Assembly (NCBI GenBank): GCA_964517005.1
Contig: CAZFAJ010000002.1
Location: 21,239 to 85,238, forward strand
Direction of reading: 5' to 3'
Length of the DNA stretch: 64,000 bases
Origin: CAYVBJ01 sp964517005
Lineage (GTDB): Bacteria; Bacteroidota; Rhodothermia; Balneolales; Balneolaceae
The position numbers and the translations under genes were made by a program. Position 1 is the first letter of the stretch; every line of letters starts with the position of its first letter. Shown in pieces: positions 27,598 to 35,599 of the stretch. The notes beneath the pieces are model-generated. The model was not told the DNA's origin and did not search any database. It was given only the letters and a program-made list of their open reading frames with translations.

Positions 27598-28029
27598 ATG
27601 GCTACAGAACGCACACTTACAATTTTGAAACCCGATTGTGTTCGTAAAGAACTCATCGGAGAAGTTACAACGAGAATTCAGGAGGCAGGCTTTAAAATAC
27701 TTGCCATGAAAATGATCCGGCTAACAAAAGATACGGCAGGTGGATTTTACGCGGTACACAGAGAACGTCCGTTTTTTGATGAGCTTGTGGAATTTATGAG
27801 CAGCGGCGCTTGTGTTCCAATGGTTCTTGAAAAAGAAAATGCGATTGCAGATTTCCGTGAACTGATCGGAGCAACAAATCCTGAGGAAGCAGACGAAGGA
27901 ACCATTCGCGCTGATTTTGCTGACAACGTAGGTGAAAATATCGTTCACGGTTCCGATTCGGTAGAGAACGGTAAAATTGAAGCAGCCTACTTTTTTCCGG
28001 AGTCAGAAGTAGTTGCGAACAATTCCTGA
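27598..28029 (+). CDS. ndk: Nucleoside diphosphate kinase
   Basis: Transfers the gamma phosphate between nucleoside di- and triphosphates through a phosphohistidine. The 143 residues match the short bacterial form. TLTILKPDCV is at the N-terminus and the active His117 is in NIVHGSDS, with the usual FYAVHRERPFF and SGACVPMVL motifs. The ATG at 27598 is canonical. It is divergent from the cyclase gene; NamZ-like gene follows after 149 bp. Confidence 0.97.
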   Translation: MATERTLTILKPDCVRKELIGEVTTRIQEAGFKILAMKMIRLTKDTAGGFYAVHRERPFFDELVEFMSSGACVPMVLEKENAIADFRELIGATNPEEADEGTIRADFADNVGENIVHGSDSVENGKIEAAYFFPESEVVANNS

Positions 28030-28178
28030 AAATTCAGCAGTGCGACATGTGATCAAATCCCGTAAAACCCGGCCGCAGGTGATCATAAATGCCACTAAAG
28101 AAAGGATTTGAGGCTGTTTAGAAATCCCGTTTGTAAATTTCGTGCTATATAAAAAACCGGCTCTTAACCTCTTGATAT

Positions 28179-29399
28179 ATGATTCGAATTCAAATTTACC
28201 TGATGGTACTGTTCCTTTTGGTTTCAGCATGTGATTCATCAGATCTATCTGAAACCGTTCATGTGAGAACAGGTGCGGAGATGCTGATCGAGAATCATCT
28301 GGATGAACTGGCGGGACAGCGGGTAGGCCTGGTAATGAATCCCACTGCACGTATCGGTAATGTGCATGTACTGGATACACTTTTAGCACTCAATGTAAAT
28401 GTAACTGCGCTCTTTGCCCCTGAACACGGATTCAGGGGAGAAGCCGGCGCCGGTGAAATCATTGAAGACGGAGAGGACCAGGCTACCGGGTTACCGGTAT
28501 TTTCACTCTACGGAGAGACACGGAGTCCGACTCCCGAAATGCTTCAAGAGGTGGACATCCTGCTCTTTGATATGCAGGATGTGGGAGCCAGATTTTATAC
28601 CTATAATTCTACTCTCGGACTGGTATTGAAGGAAGCAGCTAAAATGGATATTCCTGTTTGGGTTTTGGACCGCCCAAATCCTGCCGGTGGCGATTATATT
28701 TCCGGATGGATATTGGAGAAAGAGTTTGAATCTTTTGTGGGGATGTATCCCATACCCATCGCGCATGGGATGACTCTTGGAGAACTTGCCCGGATGATGA
28801 TCGGTGAAAAGTGGCTGGAATTTGTCCAAAAACCGGACCTCAGGATTATTGAGATGAGTGGCTGGAATCGATCCATGAAATGGCCGGATACCGGTCTCGA
28901 ATGGTTTCCCCCGTCTCCGAATCTGCCGACATTTGAACATGCATTTGTATATCTCGGAACCTGTCTGTTTGAGGGGACAACCCTTTCGGAAGGACGGGGA
29001 ACAGCTGATCCGTTTTTGACAGTCGGAGACCCTGAAACAAATATTAGTGATGAGGATGTGAAGACGATGAACCGCATCCCCGGGCTTGGTGCAAAAAGAA
29101 CATCATTCACTCCTGAACCTATCCCCGGAAAAGCGATAAATCCGAAACACGAAGGCAAGCTGTGCCGGGGTTATCAGCTGGAAATTACAGATCTGAATGC
29201 CTTTGACCCTGTGAAGTCAGGGTTGCAGCTGATTCGGCAACTGATAAAGCAAACCGAAGACAGTGAGATTAAACCATATCTCTACAAACTTGCCGGGACG
29301 AAAAAAATAGATAAGTTTCTGAATTCAGACATGGAAGAACCTGCTTTTGATTTGGATGAGTTTATATCAAAACGTAAGACTTATCTGATCTATAATTAA
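28179..29399 (+). CDS. NamZ-like exo-beta-N-acetylmuramidase lipoprotein (DUF1343)
   Basis: Family enzymes (NamZ, GH171) release N-acetylmuramic acid from non-reducing ends of peptidoglycan fragments, so a wall-turnover or scavenging role is likely. The 406 residues begin with a lipoprotein signal (Cys18 in VSAC). Then come the DUF1343 hallmarks GLVMNPTARIG, LFAPEHGFRGEAGAGE, LLFDMQDVGARFYTY, WVLDRPNPAGG and EGTTLSEGRGTADPF. Length is normal. The neighbouring genes are not murein-related. Confidence 0.92.
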   Translation: MIRIQIYLMVLFLLVSACDSSDLSETVHVRTGAEMLIENHLDELAGQRVGLVMNPTARIGNVHVLDTLLALNVNVTALFAPEHGFRGEAGAGEIIEDGEDQATGLPVFSLYGETRSPTPEMLQEVDILLFDMQDVGARFYTYNSTLGLVLKEAAKMDIPVWVLDRPNPAGGDYISGWILEKEFESFVGMYPIPIAHGMTLGELARMMIGEKWLEFVQKPDLRIIEMSGWNRSMKWPDTGLEWFPPSPNLPTFEHAFVYLGTCLFEGTTLSEGRGTADPFLTVGDPETNISDEDVKTMNRIPGLGAKRTSFTPEPIPGKAINPKHEGKLCRGYQLEITDLNAFDPVKSGLQLIRQLIKQTEDSEIKPYLYKLAGTKKIDKFLNSDMEEPAFDLDEFISKRKTYLIYN

Positions 29400-29526
29400 A
29401 CCCGGGAACCGTTTCTACTGTAAGCTTCTTTTATATTTTCGCAGATCTGAACAAATAGAGTTTCTGCTCTGTTATTATAGCTAAGTATTTAGCAGAAAAT
29501 TTACTTTAAAAAAAGACGAGAAAGTT

Positions 29527-30285
29527 ATGGGCAAACGTATTGTGTTTATTACAGGTGGCAGCAGGGGAATCGGGGCTTCAATGGCGAGAGCCTGGTCTGG
29601 TCCTGATACGGAGCTGTATCTCTATTCACGAACTAAAAACAACTCACTCGATGAGGAGTTAGCAAAGACAGGAGCAGAAGTAAACTGGCATACGCTTGAC
29701 CTATCAAAAACAGAACAAGCGACTGACTATTTTCGAAATCAGCTGAGTCAAATTTCGTGGGAAGATTTCAGTTCAGTCTGGCTATTTAACAACGCAGGCA
29801 TGCTTGAGCCGGTCGGCAAAGTGGGTAAAAAAGAAGTATCAACACTGCTCTCACATCTTTATCTGAATGTAGCCACACCACTGGCCTGGTCTCATCTCTT
29901 TGCGGCGGAATTGCAGGAGAAAAACCTGGAGAAATGGATTGTTAATATCGGCTCCGGAGCAGCCAATCATCCCTATTATGGATGGGCACCTTACGGATCG
30001 GGAAAAGCAGCGCTTCATTACTTTACAGAAGCGATGGGTGTTGAACAGGAAAAAGAGAAATTACCGATAAACGTAATTGCATTTAATCCGGGCAGGACAG
30101 ATACGGAAATGCAGTCAGTGATACGAGAAACTGATGAGGAGGATTTCCCTCATGTGCAGGGCTTTGTAGAGGCTTACGAAGAAGGAGAATTGAATGATCC
30201 GGATGATCTTGCAAAACGGTTATTTTCGTGGTGTGAAAGCGGGAAGCATTCAAACGGCCAAATTATCACGCACAGGGAAATTTAA
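29527..30285 (+). CDS. Short-chain dehydrogenase, sepiapterin-reductase-like
   Basis: 252-residue Rossmann SDR. TGGSRGIGASMARAW forms the cofactor loop. FNNAGMLEPVG, NIGSGAANHPYYGWAPYGSG (catalytic Ser/Tyr) and GKAALHYF (Lys) follow. NVIAFNPGRTDTEMQ with an acidic C-terminal section resembles sepiapterin-reductase-like or YueD-type SDRs. The substrate is unknown. It is convergent with the 30321 gene, with 35 bp between stops. Confidence 0.88.
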   Translation: MGKRIVFITGGSRGIGASMARAWSGPDTELYLYSRTKNNSLDEELAKTGAEVNWHTLDLSKTEQATDYFRNQLSQISWEDFSSVWLFNNAGMLEPVGKVGKKEVSTLLSHLYLNVATPLAWSHLFAAELQEKNLEKWIVNIGSGAANHPYYGWAPYGSGKAALHYFTEAMGVEQEKEKLPINVIAFNPGRTDTEMQSVIRETDEEDFPHVQGFVEAYEEGELNDPDDLAKRLFSWCESGKHSNGQIITHREI

Positions 30286-30320
30286 AGGTGAAAGAAACTT
30301 TTATTTTTTACCACTCTATA

Positions 30321-32168
30321 TTATGATTCCGTTTTCAAGACATTCTGAATACTCTTTTTCCATTCAGTTTTTGGCCTGATCATCGAAGGTGGTATTTCCT
30401 GAATATCGCGCGACATCGGGTGTAGTGATTTTTTGCGGCGGGCGACTTTCTCAAGTAATTTCAGTTTTGCATTGTAGTTGTAGTGAAGAAACTCTATCGC
30501 CTCATCACTAAGTTCTGCATGATATTGATGGACAAGAGTATCTGCCAGCCGCAGTGCAGCCAACTCCAATCCATTGTCAACTTCGCTGGATTTCTGCTTC
30601 CCAAACTCCTGTTTTTGGACAGCACTCATATCAGGAGAAAGGCCGCCCAGGTAGATCGCTTTGGTCGCGTTAATATTTCGTTGTATTTCAGGTTTTGATA
30701 TCCTGATATGCGGTTCGAGTGCTGTTGCAATTTCAATGGCCAGCCGCCTGGCAGACATTCCGCTTTGACTGTAAAAAGACGATAAAAGAAAATGGTTATT
30801 TTTACCTGTATTTTCCTTCTCAAAATACCATTTCAGATGCCTGCAAACCAATAATCTGGACTGTTCGTTGAGAGAAATTACATTTTCATTTATCCGGATG
30901 CCTTTTTTTCCTGATCCAACTTTTATCTTTGCCGTTTTTCCTTCTCCTGAAGAAATCATCCTTCCCCATTTTTTTTGGGCCTGAATTAGCTCTTTATATC
31001 GTTTTGCCGATTCCTTGTACCCCTCATATGCCATCTCATATAGTTCTACACTATTTTCTAATAAAGCAGCCAGTTGCTTTCTCTTTTTGTTTGATACTAC
31101 TCCTTTTTCCACAGGCGTCTTCACTTTTTTAGTCAGACGGTCGATAACCTGGGTCACTTTTTTTATCAAATCATTTATCTTAAGGCCTTCCGGTATTTCT
31201 TCTGAATCCACAAAATCTGATTCTGACAGATAGGCAGCCAACGCTCTTATTCTGTTTCCTCCCCTGGCCTGAGCTACCCTGTATAAACTTCTTTTTTTCT
31301 CAACTTCATCCAGTGCGGATGCATATTTCCAGTTACCGGGATAGCTGAAAATCAGGGTGGGAATTTCCCTGCCGCATATCAGTTCAAAACCAAGAATCAT
31401 CATTTCTTCCACATCACGAAAGGTCATAATGTAGGGGTTGTCATTTTCTATTGCCGACATGACCCGCTGGAGAAAATGTTTTTCGCGTCTCACCCCGTAT
31501 TTCAATCTTCCCGATAAATTACCGCTAAACCAAATTTTCAGCTCCTTTGCTGCCTCAGGTGATTTTTTTTCCAGCTCAATGGCAACATCATCAATCTGTT
31601 TCCGATAGGATGCATATAAATCGTGAACTTTGGTTTGCAGCCCAATTCTTCTGTAGGCAAAAATCCGGCCCATGATTTCACCGATTTCCTGATTATCCGT
31701 TAAATCCGTAAAAGCAATGGTTACACCATACGGAGTTAAATCCACACGTTTCAAAAGCTGAAGTGCGGCCTCGCGCTGGCGGTATTCACCTTCATATTCC
31801 TGTACAATTTTATCACGTGCAACCAGTATTAAATCTCCAAGTTTATCTGTTACGGCCAAAATATCACGTTCCGACTGCTCTTCCAGGTGTCCCCTTGTGC
31901 CGTCATAAACCACCTTTGCAATGAGGCCGATGATTCCCGAAAAAACGGTAAAACTCACAAAGTAGATGAGCAGCTGAAGAGAAGGCGTAGTGCCGTAGCC
32001 AATATAATATCCGCCAATCAAACCCAGAGTAGTTACAGGTCCAGCCGTCCAGAAAATCTGCATGAGAGCATGCGACCATTTAATCTTATTCAGGCTTTTT
32101 TTCAGCCTCCGGGTATGTTCGTGACTCTCCCTGTTGAGTTTTATTTGTTCTTTTTCCGTATTGGCCAA
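30321..32168 (-). CDS. Uncharacterised two-span membrane protein
   Basis: I do not recognise this 615-residue protein. Two hydrophobic segments (about residues 36-60 and 66-88, LIYFVSFTVFSGIIGLIAKV) follow a basic N-terminus. The remaining 520 residues are mostly soluble and probably cytosolic, with long charged helices (about 345-410). The start is a TTG at 32168; no ATG or GTG lies upstream in frame, and the next ATG (residue 36) would remove the positive N-terminus. It lies 79 bp downstream of another uncharacterised gene on the same strand and may be cotranscribed. No enzyme motif is apparent. Confidence 0.75.
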   Translation of the reverse strand: MANTEKEQIKLNRESHEHTRRLKKSLNKIKWSHALMQIFWTAGPVTTLGLIGGYYIGYGTTPSLQLLIYFVSFTVFSGIIGLIAKVVYDGTRGHLEEQSERDILAVTDKLGDLILVARDKIVQEYEGEYRQREAALQLLKRVDLTPYGVTIAFTDLTDNQEIGEIMGRIFAYRRIGLQTKVHDLYASYRKQIDDVAIELEKKSPEAAKELKIWFSGNLSGRLKYGVRREKHFLQRVMSAIENDNPYIMTFRDVEEMMILGFELICGREIPTLIFSYPGNWKYASALDEVEKKRSLYRVAQARGGNRIRALAAYLSESDFVDSEEIPEGLKINDLIKKVTQVIDRLTKKVKTPVEKGVVSNKKRKQLAALLENSVELYEMAYEGYKESAKRYKELIQAQKKWGRMISSGEGKTAKIKVGSGKKGIRINENVISLNEQSRLLVCRHLKWYFEKENTGKNNHFLLSSFYSQSGMSARRLAIEIATALEPHIRISKPEIQRNINATKAIYLGGLSPDMSAVQKQEFGKQKSSEVDNGLELAALRLADTLVHQYHAELSDEAIEFLHYNYNAKLKLLEKVARRKKSLHPMSRDIQEIPPSMIRPKTEWKKSIQNVLKTES

Positions 32169-32247
32169 ATTCCAGGTGATTAATGGCAGATTATAATCGT
32201 TTAACTGGAAATATAAGACTCTTTTAACAGATAGTTATCAGAACTCA

Positions 32248-34053
32248 TTACACAGCTTCCATTTCGCTGAATAATTTTGCAAGCCGTTCTTTTTGCTCAT
32301 TAACAGCAGTTTGCAGAGATTCAAGGTTTTCGTTTTCAAACGGTTCCAATTCTGCAATTTCAAGACATTTGTCCATACCGTTCAAAAGGTTCTTACTGAT
32401 TTTATTCAATTTTTTCAACTGACTGCTGTCTGATTCTGCCTGTTCCAGCAAGGTTTCAAGATAATCCACATACATCACCAATTCACGGGCGAACATGTGT
32501 GGGCGGGTTTCCGGAACAAGTGAGGGGCCGCGGCCATAAATATGATCAATCATCTCTTCCAGGCTGTAGGTGCGGTCAAACCAGGCAAGATTGGAGCCCG
32601 GGCAAACGGATTGCCGGCCATAATCCGGTTTGCGGATTCCGAGACGGATTAAAGCACCTGCTCCAAGATTTGTACAGAGACAAGTTTTTTCCAATACTTC
32701 TGACTTCTGTTTCTCCTTTTCATTAGTATCCAGATCGGTTTCTTCGATCTGATTGACTTTTAAAAGCTGGTACTGGCTTGAAGCCGTGCAGATCGGATTT
32801 TCCGTAAATTCAGTATTGGAAACCAGGAATCCTTTGGGGCATTTTGAACCCGGTTTTCCTTCTTCAACTTTTTTACGGGTATAATTTTGAGAACCGGAAC
32901 CGCGTACATTATTAAAGGGAATACCAAATGGTGAAACATTGCTTAAATAGAGATCCTCTTCTCCCGCTTTTTCGAGCAGTTTTGTCGTTTCGTCATCCAC
33001 ACACGTTGCTTCGGGAACCAGAAGAAATGGCGTTCCCCATCCTGTTCCGTCCACACCAAAGTCATTAAAAAGCCGTTTCATCTCTCCGTTTGTGCCGATT
33101 CCGCCCTGAACTGTAACTGCAGGTGAAGACTCTTCAGCAGAAACTTCGGGATAGTCCCATCCCTGTGATTCATAAAACTGTTGAATCATCGGTCGGAAAG
33201 TGTCTGCAAGCTGATCTCTTTTTTCCCTGAATTCCTGCAACAATACCGGAAGGAGTTGTCCGTCGGAGGGAAATGCGTGTCCGCCGCAATTCAGTCCCGA
33301 CTCAATCCGGAATTCACTTACCTCGAGGCCTTTCTTTGCCAAAAATTTACCCTGAATCAATGCAGACCGGAAATCACTTACTTTTAGTATGATTTTCTTT
33401 TTCAGGTTTCCCGTACTGTCTCTGTAAAAATCTCTGAACTCTGACAGATAGCTGTACAGCCGGGGATTAAAACCGGCTGATAAAACCAAACCTGATGAAA
33501 GAGAACTTCTTGCAAATCCTCTCAATGCTGCACTTCCGTCACTTTGTTCTGCTGATAAAAGTTCATCGTTTTTGTCTGTCCGGAGTGCATCGACTTTTGC
33601 CATGATATTTACATCAATGGAGCCGGGACGCATGGCTTCCGTCAGGTTGCGGATATATTCATTTCGTGCATCCTCATCCCCGAGCGACGCAATCAGGTTA
33701 TACGTTTTTTTCAGAGGATTCGAATCCGGCAGCATGGAGAAATACCGGTCTTTTTCAGTGCCGTTAAAGAGCGGCATTGCTCTTAATTCCTCAAATTTCT
33801 GCTGCACGATTTCCTGTACGGTTTCGAGGTAAGCAGTAATTCTTTTTGCCCGGCTATCTTCTTCCGATTGAGGGATATTTTTATATGGCAGTTCAAACTG
33901 GTTTGAATAGTATTTTCGGATGCTTTCCAATAATTGATCATCTACAATGGAGATGACTGAATTGATTCCGAGATGTGCAACCCGGATGGGACTGTCTGCC
34001 GAGTGGCCGAGGCCCATTACGGGGATATGAAACTGATGCTGGTTTTGAAACAT
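32248..34053 (-). CDS. Uncharacterised Cys-rich protein, possibly a TIM-barrel FMN-type enzyme
   Basis: 601-residue soluble protein without signal peptide. The opening IPVMGLGHSADSPIRVAHLG, the middle ESGLNCGGHAF, and VQGGIGTNGEMKRLFNDFG followed by GTPFLLVPEATCV recall the arrangement of nitronate-monooxygenase-like FMN barrels, but the resemblance is weak. Between about residues 390 and 490 at least five cysteines cluster (SKCPKG, PICTAS, KTCLCTN, SVCPGS), suggestive of metal or Fe-S binding. The C-terminal 90 residues form charged helices. It is divergent from the tyrosine phenol-lyase gene across 104 bp and lies upstream of the two-span membrane protein. Function unknown. Confidence 0.75.
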   Translation of the reverse strand: MFQNQHQFHIPVMGLGHSADSPIRVAHLGINSVISIVDDQLLESIRKYYSNQFELPYKNIPQSEEDSRAKRITAYLETVQEIVQQKFEELRAMPLFNGTEKDRYFSMLPDSNPLKKTYNLIASLGDEDARNEYIRNLTEAMRPGSIDVNIMAKVDALRTDKNDELLSAEQSDGSAALRGFARSSLSSGLVLSAGFNPRLYSYLSEFRDFYRDSTGNLKKKIILKVSDFRSALIQGKFLAKKGLEVSEFRIESGLNCGGHAFPSDGQLLPVLLQEFREKRDQLADTFRPMIQQFYESQGWDYPEVSAEESSPAVTVQGGIGTNGEMKRLFNDFGVDGTGWGTPFLLVPEATCVDDETTKLLEKAGEEDLYLSNVSPFGIPFNNVRGSGSQNYTRKKVEEGKPGSKCPKGFLVSNTEFTENPICTASSQYQLLKVNQIEETDLDTNEKEKQKSEVLEKTCLCTNLGAGALIRLGIRKPDYGRQSVCPGSNLAWFDRTYSLEEMIDHIYGRGPSLVPETRPHMFARELVMYVDYLETLLEQAESDSSQLKKLNKISKNLLNGMDKCLEIAELEPFENENLESLQTAVNEQKERLAKLFSEMEAV

Positions 34054-34157
34054 GGGTGATTCTTTAAAAATTTTGCGGATGGGTTTTTAAAATCTATGAA
34101 ATAAGGATAAATTTAAAGATAAAATACTCTTTTATATAACTAATTCAAAACCACTAT

Positions 34158-35549
34158 ATGCATAAATCAAAAGAACAGAAAAGATCGTGGGCAGAGCCGT
34201 ATAAAATTAAAATGGTAGAGCCGGTTCGCATGACAACCCGGGAAGAACGCCAAAAAGCTATTCAGGAAGCTGGATACAATACTTTCCTGCTACGCTCACG
34301 AGATGTTTACATTGACCTTTTAACGGATAGCGGAACCTCAGCGATGAGCAGTCACCAGTGGGCCGGGATGATGATGGGTGATGAGGCGTATGCAGGCAGT
34401 GATAATTTTTACCATCTGGAGGATACGATTCGAAAATATTACGGCTACAAGTATATCGTACCTACGCACCAGGGACGTGCAGCTGAACATATCATCTCAA
34501 GCCTGATGATAAAAGAGGGGGATGTGATTCCGGGTAATATGTATTTCACTACTACAAAGCTTCATCAGGAACTTGCCGGAGGTATGTTTAGGGATGTGAT
34601 TATTGATGAAGCTCATGATCCGGAGAATGACCATCCGTTTAAAGGAAATGTTGATCTAGACAAACTGGAAGATCTGATCACCAAAACCGGTGCAGACAAA
34701 ATTCCCTACATCTCCATAGCAACCACTGTGAATATGGCCGGCGGACAGCCAATTTCGCTTGAAAATCTGAAACAGGTCAGGGAGTTGTCGCAAAAACACG
34801 GGATAAAAATCATTCATGATATGACCCGGGTAGCTGAAAATGCCTGGTTTATAAAGGAACGGGAACCCGGGTATGATCAATATTCGGTAGCAGAAATTGT
34901 AAAGAAAATATGCTCGCTCACTGACGGTGCAACCATGAGTGCTAAAAAAGATGCCCTCGTTAATATTGGTGGTTTTCTTGCCGTTAACGACGAAGCCCTG
35001 TTTGATAAGGCCAGAAATATGGTGGTAATCTACGAAGGCCTTCACACATACGGCGGCATGGCCGGTCGTGACATGGAAGCACTTGCCATCGGAATAACAG
35101 AATCGGTTCAGGAAGATCATATTAGGGCAAGAGTTGGCCAGGTTCAATATCTCGGGGATAAGCTGCTTACAATGGACATCCCTGTTGTAAAGCCCATAGG
35201 CAGCCATGGTGTTTTTCTGAATGCGAAAAAAATCCTGCCACATGTATCCCAGGATAAACTACCTGCACAGTCGCTTACTGCCGAACTCTATCTGGATGCA
35301 GGTGTGCGGGCAATGGAACGGGGTATTGTCTCTGCCGGGCGCAATCCGGAAACAGGCGAGCATAATTATCCGGACCTGGAGCTTGTACGGCTGACTATTC
35401 CGCGAAGGGTTTACACACAGGCTCATATGGATGTAGTGGCGGAATCAGTCGATGCTGTATATCAAAACCGTGATTCGATTTCAGGCCTTCGGTTTGTCTA
35501 TGAACCCGAATATCTTCGTTTTTTTCAGTCCAGGTTTGAAAAATATTAA
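34158..35549 (+). CDS. tpl: Tyrosine phenol-lyase (beta-tyrosinase)
   Basis: PLP enzyme splitting L-tyrosine to phenol, pyruvate and ammonia. The 463 residues align without gaps in key regions, with an offset of 7, to remembered Citrobacter TPL. The PLP lysine is K264 in MSAKKDALVNIGG. The residues separating TPL from tryptophanase are the TPL ones: Thr131 in YFTTT (Asp in TnaA), Arg388 in AMERGI (Ile/Val in TnaA) and Phe455 in LRFFQ (His in TnaA). LLTDSGTSAMSSHQWAGMMM and IPRRVYTQAHMDVV are typical too. An automatic label of tryptophanase would be misleading. The acyl-CoA synthetase follows after 50 bp. Confidence 0.9.
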   Translation: MHKSKEQKRSWAEPYKIKMVEPVRMTTREERQKAIQEAGYNTFLLRSRDVYIDLLTDSGTSAMSSHQWAGMMMGDEAYAGSDNFYHLEDTIRKYYGYKYIVPTHQGRAAEHIISSLMIKEGDVIPGNMYFTTTKLHQELAGGMFRDVIIDEAHDPENDHPFKGNVDLDKLEDLITKTGADKIPYISIATTVNMAGGQPISLENLKQVRELSQKHGIKIIHDMTRVAENAWFIKEREPGYDQYSVAEIVKKICSLTDGATMSAKKDALVNIGGFLAVNDEALFDKARNMVVIYEGLHTYGGMAGRDMEALAIGITESVQEDHIRARVGQVQYLGDKLLTMDIPVVKPIGSHGVFLNAKKILPHVSQDKLPAQSLTAELYLDAGVRAMERGIVSAGRNPETGEHNYPDLELVRLTIPRRVYTQAHMDVVAESVDAVYQNRDSISGLRFVYEPEYLRFFQSRFEKY

Positions 35550-35599
35550 CTTCCTGCCCGGGGCAGACATTATTTTAATAATGAAATTATCAGCTAAAT

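Noticed and set aside
34656..35243. 195-codon minus-strand ORF opposite the tyrosine phenol-lyase gene
   Set aside because: It lies fully antisense to a gene with intact active-site motifs, and its product matches no family I know.
34158..35549. Tryptophanase (TnaA) annotation
   Set aside because: Thr131, Arg388 and Phe455 match tyrosine phenol-lyase, not the Asp, Ile/Val and His of tryptophanase.
35553..35566. CTGCC/GGCAG hairpin between tpl and the acyl-CoA synthetase gene as terminator
   Set aside because: The 5-bp stem is too short and lacks a proper T-run directly after it.
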